From the NCBI RefSeq assembly GCF_003003845.1, contig NZ_PVWO01000012.1, positions 1 through 34,412 of the forward strand: 34,412 bases of DNA, given 5' to 3'. Of the stretch, positions 8,541-16,657 are shown piece after piece. Origin of the DNA: Chamaesiphon polymorphus CCALA 037 (GTDB lineage Bacteria > Cyanobacteriota > Cyanobacteriia > Cyanobacteriales > Chamaesiphonaceae). Every line of letters starts with the position of its first letter. The stretch's first letter is position 1. The notes under the pieces are model-generated. The model was not told the DNA's origin, did not search any database, and saw only the letters and a list, made by a program, of their open reading frames with translations. The translations under genes and the position numbers were made by a program.

Positions 8541-9240
8541 CTCAATAAAGTTCAAAAATTTACTTATAGAGTCTGTCAGCAAATGGTTTGATTTAGTTTT
8601 AGAAAAGCAGCATGAACAAGCGAAAAAAATTTGCAATGACTTTATAGCTCAATATGGATCTCAACTTAAAAATCTTACTTTTAGTGAGGCAGAGGATGAA
8701 TATAATTTACTGTTCATTTCTTTAGTATTTGTAAAAAGCTTGCATGATTACAACCAACTATTGCAAATAACTGAAAATGTTACTTGGCATCAAGATCGAT
8801 TCAAAGTAGAATGTGCATGGATTAAGCTATGTGATTGTCGAGAAAGAATCGAGTATTCATCACAATGCTTCAAAGGTCAGGTTGTAAAAGAAATTATTAA
8901 ACACTTAGATGATTTAGAAGTGTTTTTTCCAAATGTATTTGAAGAGGGTAATTACATTAGCCCTGGAATAATAGTAGATAAATATTTGTGCAATATATGC
9001 AATGAGGATACTAGAAATTGCTGTCATATCAGTGGCAAGTTGTATGATGGTAAAATTTGCAGTTATCAGCAAATCAATCCTCGCATTGACCATGTTGCTC
9101 TTGTTAAAGTACCAAGAGATCCTAGGTGTAGAATTTGGCCCTGGAACATTCGATGTAATAACGATGGTAAGGTTACGGGAATGACTAATATACCTATAAT
9201 AATTTCGGGTGGAATGAGTGATTTTCTTGATGCAACCTAG
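8512..9240 (+). CDS. Unknown 242-aa protein with C-terminal Cys/His zinc-binding-like motif
   Basis: The ATG at 8512 lies inside the previous gene, giving a 29-base overlap in another frame. Residues 1-125 look mainly helical and match nothing I recognise. The C-terminal part has YLCNICNEDTRNCCHISGKL at about 158-177, then a further Cys, then IDHVALVKVPRDPRC. The cluster of CxxC, CCH and single cysteines looks like a zinc site. I recall a similar CxICG...CPH...G...Y...LV..P..P.C arrangement in other bacterial and phage-related proteins without a firm function. It ends the run of tightly packed plus-strand genes. Low GC and overlaps suggest a transferred accessory module. Confidence 0.6.
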   Translation: MTIDYHLNDSSIKFKNLLIESVSKWFDLVLEKQHEQAKKICNDFIAQYGSQLKNLTFSEAEDEYNLLFISLVFVKSLHDYNQLLQITENVTWHQDRFKVECAWIKLCDCRERIEYSSQCFKGQVVKEIIKHLDDLEVFFPNVFEEGNYISPGIIVDKYLCNICNEDTRNCCHISGKLYDGKICSYQQINPRIDHVALVKVPRDPRCRIWPWNIRCNNDGKVTGMTNIPIIISGGMSDFLDAT

Positions 9241-9276
9241 TCATAGTTAAGTCACTATTGACAACTCTACCTTGAA

Positions 9277-9549
9277 TCACTTAGCAACTCGCTCCATTTC
9301 TCCATCAAAAACTACCGCAACATCGTAGCCAATTCGGAGCGTAAATAATCGAGCTACAGGATTTTTATGTTTTAACTTCATTGCTGTCTCCACACCACTC
9401 GGATCGATCCCATATTCACCCGTTTCGGCGTCAATGACAATCATCTGACCGATATTTTCTCCGTGTTCGACTTCTTGCCGAATACCATTTCCATAAAATT
9501 GCTTTGCTCTATCCGCAACTTCTTCCATCGTCCAAAAAATAGCTTGCAT
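9277..9549 (-). CDS. Small cyanobacterial protein, antitoxin-like candidate
   Basis: A 90-residue acidic protein starting at an ATG (9549); Met8 (MEEVADRAKQFYG) is an alternative start. Its central IVIDAETGEYGID and the preceding helical segment (EEVADRAKQFYGNGI) match the plan of the family whose truncated copy lies at 7178-7294: a helix ending in a short linker, then GxxxxIDxETGxYE, then a C-terminal R-x-G-x-x-x-x segment (TLRIGYDVAVVFDG). Such proteins are often next to small partners in cyanobacteria, so an antitoxin role is possible but unproven. An ATG with AAGAGG about 7 bases upstream on the coding strand supports real expression. Confidence 0.6.
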   Translation of the reverse strand: MQAIFWTMEEVADRAKQFYGNGIRQEVEHGENIGQMIVIDAETGEYGIDPSGVETAMKLKHKNPVARLFTLRIGYDVAVVFDGEMERVAK

Positions 9550-9596
9550 AATCGTTCCTCTTGGTTATTTTTGAAACTATATGTGAATCGTAACTT

Positions 9597-9645
9597 ATCT
9601 AACGATTCGATCGCACTATTAAGCACCTTACTCGATCGCATTGCC
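9597..9645 (-). pseudogene. Duplicated fragment of the icd 3' end
   Basis: These 49 bases repeat 9694-9742, the last codons of icd, with 5 mismatches. The fragment reads MRSSKVLNSAIESLD against [15 protein letters not shown] in icd. The icd stop codon is lost (GAT AAG instead of GAT TAA), so the frame runs on into unrelated sequence towards the next gene. It lies 48 bases downstream of icd in the same orientation, so it looks like the remains of a tandem duplication. Confidence 0.75.
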
Positions 9646-9690
9646 TTGACTACTTGACAATGCTGAGGTTGTGCGATCGAGCTTGGAGAA

Positions 9691-11970
<2,280 letters not shown>

Positions 11971-12038
11971 TCATTTTGACATCTCTGGGGAATTTGGTGG
12001 TAGTCTATTTGGCGAAATTCGATCTCTTGAATTATTAC

Positions 12039-12215
12039 ATGCTATTTTCAGAGAACACTCGCAGAAGAATCGAAGAAACTATTCAATACGTCACTACCGA
12101 TGAGACACTATCCAGTAGCGATATCCAGGCAGCCAGAGAAGATTTATTGGAACAACTAGGTCGAATCTTAGAAGCGAAGACAGTTGTAATTAATATTAAA
12201 AACCGTTTGGAGTAA
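12039..12215 (+). CDS. Small unknown protein (58 aa), first of a coupled pair
   Basis: I chose the ATG at 12039; the frame is open upstream to a TTG at 11976, but that would overlap the icd promoter region. The product (MLFSENTRRRIEETIQYVTT and onward) is charged and looks almost wholly helical, possibly a short helical hairpin. The next ORF starts 5 bases after its stop, so the two are probably one transcript. No family is recognised and no enzyme motif is seen. Confidence 0.5.
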   Translation: MLFSENTRRRIEETIQYVTTDETLSSSDIQAAREDLLEQLGRILEAKTVVINIKNRLE

Positions 12216-12220
12216 TAGAG

Positions 12221-12400
12221 ATGAGTGTTAAACCATTAACTGAAACAGAACTAGCCGAAGTTCTGCAAATAGCTCAAGACGGAGAGCAAAAACTTAGAGA
12301 AATGAGCGATAGCGCGACAATAATGGCTGAAAAATGGAGAATCAAAACTCAAACACCCGATCGAGCGATCGCTAACCCAGAGTCAAAAATCACTTCTTAA
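12221..12400 (+). CDS. Small unknown protein (59 aa), second of a coupled pair
   Basis: The ATG at 12221 follows the previous stop by 5 bases. The product (MSVKPLTETELAEVLQIAQD and onward) is a charged helical protein of 59 residues ending in a polar tail with PDRAIANPESKITS. It includes an HIP1-like GCGATCGC (12365-12372). Together with its partner it resembles a small two-gene regulatory or stress module. I cannot place either protein in a family, and function is unknown. The spacing from higB (119 bases, with a strong promoter) argues that it is a separate unit. Confidence 0.45.
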   Translation: MSVKPLTETELAEVLQIAQDGEQKLREMSDSATIMAEKWRIKTQTPDRAIANPESKITS

Positions 12401-12458
12401 ATCTGGCGTTGGGGAGGTTGCAGTCACGATCTACTTTTGTATAGACGATCGATATTTC

Positions 12459-12488
12459 TTGACATGTCCTCTCAAAAAGAGAGATAAT
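12459..12488 (+). promoter_or_regulatory. Promoter with overlapping hairpin/operator before higBA
   Basis: TTGACA at 12459-12464 and GATAAT at 12483-12488 are 18 bases apart, a near-consensus sigma70 promoter. Between and over them lies the inverted repeat CTCTC-AAAAA-GAGAG (12469-12483). Two copies of the palindrome ACATGT flank it (12462-12467 and about 12492-12497). Such symmetry is where a HigA-type antitoxin would bind for autorepression; the binding itself is inferred. Confidence 0.6.
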
Positions 12489-12519
12489 CGATACATGTGA
12501 GTATGACTGTTAAAACTTA

Positions 12520-12819
12520 ATGCACTTAATCTCGATTACCAACCTCCGAGAAGATGCGGCACAGTATCCTGATGCTGACAGAGCGATCGGGAACTGGTTT
12601 AAAACAGTCGAGCAAGCTGAGTGGCAAAATCTCGAACAAGTTCGTCAAGCTTTTAAAGATGCTGAAGCCGTCAGCAACTTCACTGTTTTTAATATCAAGG
12701 GAAATAGCTATAGATTGATAGTCGGAATAGATTACGAGCGTCAGGTTGTTTACTATAAATATTTTTTAACTCACGCTGACTATAGCAAGGATAAGTGGAA
12801 GAATGACCCTTACTTTTAA
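12520..12819 (+). CDS. higB: HigB-family type II toxin (mRNA interferase)
   Basis: A 99-residue RelE/HigB-like ribosome-dependent mRNA interferase. It has the HigB plan: MHLISITNLREDAAQYPDAD (helix start), WFKTVEQAEWQNLEQVRQAF, then VFNIKGNSYRLIVGIDYERQ and VVYYKYFLTHADYSKDKW. The NIKGNxYRLIVxIxYxxxxVYIxFxxTHxEYDK pattern is typical of the HigB_toxin family, including the conserved THADY near the C-terminus. The ATG at 12520 is 31 bases after the promoter's -10 box. Toxin-first order with the antitoxin gene overlapping by 17 bases is the usual hig arrangement. The protein appears intact. Confidence 0.9.
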   Translation: MHLISITNLREDAAQYPDADRAIGNWFKTVEQAEWQNLEQVRQAFKDAEAVSNFTVFNIKGNSYRLIVGIDYERQVVYYKYFLTHADYSKDKWKNDPYF

Positions 12820-13210
12820 CCGCGATCTATATGCTCTGCTCCTAAGCAAGTATCAGCCTAAAGTAATTGAAACAGAGCAGGAGTATCGTCAAGCTTTGAT
12901 GGTATTAGAGCATTTTGTATTTAAAAAAGATCGTACCCCAGAAGAATTAGCATTGTACGATTTAGCAGTAGTACTAGTCAAAGACTACGAATCTAAAATT
13001 TGTCCCATGGATGATTGGAGATCGCAATCTCCAAGCGAAATGTTGCAATATTTAATGGAATCGAGTGGTAGAAAACAGTCCGATCTAGTTGGCATAATTG
13101 GTTCTAGCGGTATTGTTTCAGAAGTCGTGAATGGTAAACGATCGATTAGCAAGTCGCAAGCTAAAAAACTTGGCGAACTGTTTCAGGTTTCGCCGAGCTT
13201 ATTCATCTAG
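12803..13210 (+). CDS. higA: HigA-family antitoxin with helix-turn-helix
   Basis: A 135-residue partner of the HigB-like toxin; it should neutralise the toxin and repress the promoter at 12459. The N-terminal part (to about residue 75) is acidic and helical. The C-terminal part holds an XRE-type helix-turn-helix: SEMLQYLMESSGRKQSDLVG, then IGSSGIVSEVVNGKRSIS with the recognition helix, then KAKKLGELFQVSPSLFI-like packing residues. The ATG at 12803 overlaps the toxin gene by 17 bases, consistent with translational coupling. This longer HigA type with a C-terminal HTH is common in cyanobacteria. Confidence 0.88.
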   Translation: MTLTFNRDLYALLLSKYQPKVIETEQEYRQALMVLEHFVFKKDRTPEELALYDLAVVLVKDYESKICPMDDWRSQSPSEMLQYLMESSGRKQSDLVGIIGSSGIVSEVVNGKRSISKSQAKKLGELFQVSPSLFI

Positions 13211-13754
13211 AGAGGAGATTGACAATCGATTCTCTTGCAAGAGGCTACTCTAACGAATCAGTTAAAACTATTTCATATTGAATTTGAGATCGAGCTTAAT
13301 ATTCGACCTATCATCAGTCGATCGATAGTGACCTCAGAAAACATTTAAGAGTTCTTGTCGATCTTTTTATCATAATCCCGTTCGATATAAATGATAAGAT
13401 CGACCTCAATCGCGATATTTTTCTGGCATTCATCGGTTTATCCGTTAGATTGGGATAGGGCTAATCCGCTCGAACTCGATCGTGCTATCGAGGAATTACA
13501 GTCCAAATTTTTAAATAATTTGTTAGCATAAAGGTAGACGATCGAGATTGAGTAGCTAGAGGTAAATCGAACCTGGCTTACTATTGCCAGTCAAGTTCGA
13601 TCGAATGGCTCGATACCATTACCCAGACTCGCTCACAGCGACGATCGATCTGTGCGATCGATCTCCAAGATTGGTTAGATTCGGGGTTACAAACTAGCGA
13701 TCTTTGTATCGATCGTAGTTATAGGTAGTTATTAATTTTTACTAATATTCGATC
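13211..13754. other. Intergenic region after higA, decayed-looking
   Basis: About 540 bases with many CGATCG motifs. Beyond the weak ORF candidate at 13391-13531 I see no convincing gene, RNA or terminator. Short stretches of protein-like sequence without starts suggest a decayed gene. The promoter for the secreted protein at 13755 must be in its last part. Confidence 0.5.
13391..13531 (+). CDS. Possible small ORF (46 aa) or gene remnant
   Basis: An ATG at 13391 opens 46 codons whose second half (VYPLDWDRANPLELDRAIEE) has the composition of a real helical protein end. No ribosome binding site is clear. A further open stretch without an ATG lies at about 13545-13730 and reads SIEWLDTITQTRSQRRSICA. 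Both could be fragments of a decayed gene behind higA. Function is unknown. Confidence 0.25.
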   Translation: MIRSTSIAIFFWHSSVYPLDWDRANPLELDRAIEELQSKFLNNLLA

Positions 13755-14186
13755 GTGAAAAACTTTATTCGCTTGGCAACGATCGCGACGACATTTATAG
13801 CTCTACTGACACCACAAGCAAGCAGAGCACAAAGCGCGTTCGGAAAGCCTTTTCCTTCGAGTGGTTATTCATCAGCTACGATCTACGTACCATCGATACC
13901 TCAAACCGGAGGCTATCTCAGAGATCGAAACATGATGAGATCCGATCCGTTCTCACCGAATGTCTATCCCAATCGCAATTCTTTTCCTGGTTTGCCAGGT
14001 ACGCCGTATTATGGTAGCAGTTATCCAAATATGCGATTCGTACCATCGCCACCACCAAAAGTTGTGTTGCCAGAGCAAACTTTTTACGGTGGTAAGTTTT
14101 ACAATAATTGCACTACTAGAATAATTGGTAGTTCGATTCCGCGTTCGATCCCGGTCGATCGCTATACGGGTAAGTCATGCTTTTAA
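13755..14186 (+). CDS. Secreted Pro/Tyr/Ser-rich protein of unknown function
   Basis: A GTG at 13755 starts a 143-residue protein. The first 26 residues are a signal peptide: MKNF, a hydrophobic core (TIATTFIALLTPQ) and SRAQSA, cleaved after ASRA or RAQSA. The mature part is low in charge and rich in Pro, Tyr, Ser and Gly (FPGLPGTPYYGSSYPNMRF, PSPPPKVVLPEQ). It ends in two cysteines (NNCTTRIIG and GKSCF) that may form a disulfide. This looks like a small periplasmic or cell-wall protein. No family is recognised. The next gene follows 24 bases later and could be co-transcribed. Confidence 0.7.
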   Translation: MKNFIRLATIATTFIALLTPQASRAQSAFGKPFPSSGYSSATIYVPSIPQTGGYLRDRNMMRSDPFSPNVYPNRNSFPGLPGTPYYGSSYPNMRFVPSPPPKVVLPEQTFYGGKFYNNCTTRIIGSSIPRSIPVDRYTGKSCF

Positions 14187-14210
14187 ACTAGAGATGAGAG
14201 ATTCTAGCCA

Positions 14211-14498
14211 TTGATTTTAGAAGTTGCAATTCTGGATCTCAAAGCTGGTGTAGCTGAAGAATTTGAAGCTGCTTTTCTAGTGGCTTCAAATATTATTACA
14301 ACCATGCCGGGATATATTTCGCACGAACTTCAACGCTGTCTGGAAAACCGCGATCGCTACATTCTGCTCGTGCGTTGGCAAAAGTTAGAAGACCATACAG
14401 TTGGATTTAGGCAATCGCCAGAATATCAACAATGGCGTGCTTTATTGCATCATTTTTACGATCCATTTCCAACGGTAGAGCATTATGAAATAGTTTAG
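14211..14498 (+). CDS. Antibiotic biosynthesis monooxygenase (ABM) domain protein
   Basis: A 95-residue dimeric alpha+beta barrel domain of the ABM family, whose members include quinol monooxygenases, heme-degrading enzymes and many proteins of unknown activity. Seen: MILEVAILDLKAGVAEEFEA (first strand and helix), MPGYISHELQRCLENRDRYI, LLVRWQKLEDHTVGFRQSPE, and HFYDPFPTVEHY at the end. The start must be the TTG at 14211, because an in-frame TAG ends 3 bases before it; GAGATGAGAG upstream serves as ribosome binding site. The substrate cannot be told from sequence. Confidence 0.85.
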   Translation: MILEVAILDLKAGVAEEFEAAFLVASNIITTMPGYISHELQRCLENRDRYILLVRWQKLEDHTVGFRQSPEYQQWRALLHHFYDPFPTVEHYEIV

Positions 14499-14522
14499 GT
14501 TGGATTAAGCGATCGAATTTTG

Positions 14523-14636
14523 GGCGTTGCTGAATGCAAGTATGATAAGCGATCTGTTCGATGGCTGAAAACATAGGTAGGGGCAATTCATGAATTGCCC
14601 CTACCTATGTTTTCATGCCTTAATTCAGCAACGCCA
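14523..14636. mobile_element. MITE-like element with GGCGTTGCTGAAT terminal inverted repeats
   Basis: GGCGTTGCTGAAT at 14523-14535 is matched by its exact reverse complement at 14623-14635. The 7-bp sequence AATTTTG lies directly outside both ends (14516-14522 and 14637-14643), as expected for a target-site duplication. The interior has no ORF and is mainly the large palindrome at 14567-14614. I recall similar GGCGTTGCTGAATTAAGG ends in cyanobacterial insertion elements. This makes it a non-autonomous element needing a transposase in trans. Confidence 0.65.
14567..14614. repeat. 48-bp perfect palindrome, GTAG-type REP
   Basis: The sequence is its own reverse complement, centred between 14590 and 14591. 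The core GTAGGGGCAATTCA and its mirror are the same as at 25639-25692, but the outer arms (GAAAACATAG here) differ. GTAG at the foot of the stem is the hallmark tetranucleotide of REP sequences mobilised by RAYT proteins. Confidence 0.8.
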
Positions 14637-14667
14637 AATTTTGGATGCTAATAGAATTGCTCCACGC

Positions 14668-15126
14668 CTAGTCTTCCCGTGGATTAGCAAGATCGGCACA
14701 CGATCGATTGTGGATATCGCTCTGCGCGATCGCGATTGTCACCGCGCCAGATTTAGGATCGAGACGAAATTTTTGCTTGGGTACTAATAAAATATCTGTC
14801 TGTGCGGCACATAGAGCCGCTGCTTCCGCCACACTAGCAGTCTCGACGAGTGCCGATACCAATTGAGATGGGCGAGCCACCGCGACGGAATTTAGCCGTT
14901 CTGGGCGATAACTTTTTAAAAACCAGCCCGACTCGCGACAATATTCGACTAATCCTGGTTCATTTGCTTTACGATCGAGCGTTGCCAGTCCCGCAATTGT
15001 GGCAAGATCGAGATTGTACTCGGAGCATACTGACTCGATCGCGTGGTGGATGACTAGTTTAGAAACACCTCGCTGACAACCTATTCCCACCCACAGCAAT
15101 TTGGGCGCAATATTAGCAACTAACAT
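14668..15126 (-). CDS. cbiG: Cobalamin biosynthesis CbiG C-terminal domain protein
   Basis: A 152-residue stand-alone version of the CbiG C-terminal domain, part of cobalt-precorrin-5A hydrolase in anaerobic-type corrin ring synthesis. Seen: WVGIGCQRGVSKLVIHHAIE near the N-terminus, LATIAGLATLDRKANEPGL, SWFL-like turn, then ETASVAEAAALCAAQTDILL and a final KSGAVTIAIAQ. In CbiG this domain follows the catalytic N-terminal domain, which is absent here, so the catalytic part must be encoded elsewhere or the domain has a separate role. I chose ATG 15126 (MLVANIAPKLLWVGIGC); a GTG at 15141 is an alternative. The ATG overlaps the rsmI ATG on the other strand within CATG (15124-15127). Confidence 0.8.
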   Translation of the reverse strand: MLVANIAPKLLWVGIGCQRGVSKLVIHHAIESVCSEYNLDLATIAGLATLDRKANEPGLVEYCRESGWFLKSYRPERLNSVAVARPSQLVSALVETASVAEAAALCAAQTDILLVPKQKFRLDPKSGAVTIAIAQSDIHNRSCADLANPRED

Positions 15127-16033
15127 GTCAAACGAAGTCACTGGTAAAACTCTATATCTAGTCGGTACGCCGATCGGTAATTTGGGTGATATGACAATGC
15201 GGGGAATCCAAGTATTGCGGGATGTCGATACGATCGCGGCTGAAGATACCCGCCATACGGGGAAACTCCTCCATCATTTTGAGATTAAGACGCCGCAAAT
15301 TAGCTATCACCAGCATAACGAACAACAACGCATTCCCGAACTAATCGCCCAATTGCAAGCCGGAAAATCGATCGCGTTAGTTACCGATGCGGGGATGCCC
15401 GGAATTTCCGATCCGGGTTATCTCATTGTCGCCGCTTGTGTGGCGGCGGGGATTCGGGTGATTCCAATTCCGGGGGTAACTGCTGTAATTACGGCTGTCA
15501 GTGCGTCGGGATTGCCGAGCGATCGATTTGTATTTGAAGGCTTTTTACCAGCCAAAGGAGAGGAACGTAGGGTGCGATTAGAATCAGTTGCGGGCGATGC
15601 TCGGACGCTGGTATTTTACGAATCTCCCCATCGGTTGCGTCAGACATTGGCAGATTTTGGGACGACATTTGGTACCGAGCGACAGATTGCCATCGGGAGA
15701 GAATTAACCAAATTACATGAAGATTTTTGGCGGGGAGAAATTGGTACGGCGATCGAGCATTATACCCAAACCGAACCGCAAGGGGAATACGCGATCGTGG
15801 TTGCAGGTGCGCCAGTCAGTCATCCAACGCTCTCCGATGAAGCGATCGATCGTGCTTTGATCGAGCTAATGCTGAATGGGACATCGCGTTCTCAAGCTAG
15901 CCGCATTGTCGCCGAGCAAATCTCGCAATCGCGGCGATATGTTTATCAATTGGCACTCGCGATCGATCTCGATGCCGCTCGCAGTCAGTCGGTAAGCGGT
16001 TCGGAGCCACAGTCGATCTCAGGTAGGGACTAA
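15125..16033 (+). CDS. rsmI: 16S rRNA (cytidine(1402)-2'-O)-methyltransferase
   Basis: This SAM-dependent tetrapyrrole-methylase-fold enzyme 2'-O-methylates C1402 of 16S rRNA in the ribosomal decoding centre. The 302-residue length is slightly longer than usual because of a polar C-terminal tail. Motifs: LYLVGTPIGNLGDMTMRGIQ (about 10-29), DTIAAEDTRHTGKLL, TDAGMPGISDPGY, PGVTAVITAVSASGLPSDRF, and FYESPHRLRQTL. I use the ATG at 15125 (MSNEVTGKTLYLVG); the frame is open upstream to a TTG at 15101. Its ATG overlaps the divergent cbiG start codon, and its TAA overlaps the stop of the convergent gene at 16030. Expression of all three is therefore linked by shared bases. Confidence 0.93.
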   Translation: MSNEVTGKTLYLVGTPIGNLGDMTMRGIQVLRDVDTIAAEDTRHTGKLLHHFEIKTPQISYHQHNEQQRIPELIAQLQAGKSIALVTDAGMPGISDPGYLIVAACVAAGIRVIPIPGVTAVITAVSASGLPSDRFVFEGFLPAKGEERRVRLESVAGDARTLVFYESPHRLRQTLADFGTTFGTERQIAIGRELTKLHEDFWRGEIGTAIEHYTQTEPQGEYAIVVAGAPVSHPTLSDEAIDRALIELMLNGTSRSQASRIVAEQISQSRRYVYQLALAIDLDAARSQSVSGSEPQSISGRD

Positions 16034-16314
16034 TCGCTCGCCCATGCTAGTGCATCTTTAAAAGTAAATCCCGACATCTCATCGACAATCCCGACTTCCA
16101 GCACGGCTTGAAATACCAGCGAGCATTGAAGATTGGTAATAGTTTCGCGATCGAGTCCCCAATCTTGAAAGAAGATTGAGAGTATTTTAGTCTTATTTTC
16201 TCCAGATCGATCGCCACCAATGATTAAACAGTGGGCTTCGTTGGCTACAACTGGATACTCAACTAAGGTAAATACATTACTGATTTGTTTTTCCCAAACA
16301 GGTTGGTAAGACAT
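16030..16314 (-). CDS. Hypothetical protein (94 aa)
   Basis: I use the ATG at 16314 (MSYQPVWEKQISNVFTLVEY); the frame is open to a TTG at 16335. The product has VANEAHCLIIGGDRSGENKT near the middle and ends WASD. It looks like a small soluble alpha/beta protein and I recognise no family. Its stop codon shares two bases with the rsmI stop (CTAA at 16030-16033), a tail-to-tail overlap. No partner gene on the same strand is close, and function is unknown. Confidence 0.6.
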   Translation of the reverse strand: MSYQPVWEKQISNVFTLVEYPVVANEAHCLIIGGDRSGENKTKILSIFFQDWGLDRETITNLQCSLVFQAVLEVGIVDEMSGFTFKDALAWASD

Positions 16315-16385
16315 AGAGCCAGATGAATATTTCAAACGAACGGGTCGATTTTATATAATTGGGTGAGTTGTAATTGAGATTTAGG

Positions 16386-16481
16386 ATGGAAACACAAGAT
16401 ACTTGGCTAGACTGGATGTTTGTTGGTGGCTATCTCTCAATACTGGCTTTTGTGATGTGGGGCGTACTCATCCGCAAGTAA
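16386..16481 (+). CDS. Tiny single-helix membrane protein (31 aa)
   Basis: ATG at 16386 encodes METQDTWLDWM followed by a hydrophobic helix (FVGGYLSILAFVMWGVLI) and a basic end (RK). The acidic N-terminus, one membrane span and basic C-terminus are typical of small subunits of photosynthetic or respiratory membrane complexes (in the style of Psb, Pet and Ndh small subunits), though I cannot match it to one. An AGG sits close to the ATG. It starts 71 bases from the divergent gene at 16314. Confidence 0.45.
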   Translation: METQDTWLDWMFVGGYLSILAFVMWGVLIRK

Positions 16482-16657
16482 AACGTAGAGTGGGCAAAGA
16501 TCGCAGCCCATGTACAGCCGAAGCAATCAGAACTTAAACTGTTTGGTTCGATCGATCTGTTCGACAATCGATCGAGCTAAATTCTACCTCTGACAACCAT
16601 CTTCACTGCTAATAGTAACTTGTAATTTAGCGATCGAATACATTTAAATTCGATCGA

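Noticed and set aside
9441-9641. 66-codon minus-strand ORF beginning MRSSKVLNSAIESLD
   Set aside because: Its start is the duplicated icd fragment and the rest overlaps the 90-aa gene in another frame, so it is not a gene of its own.
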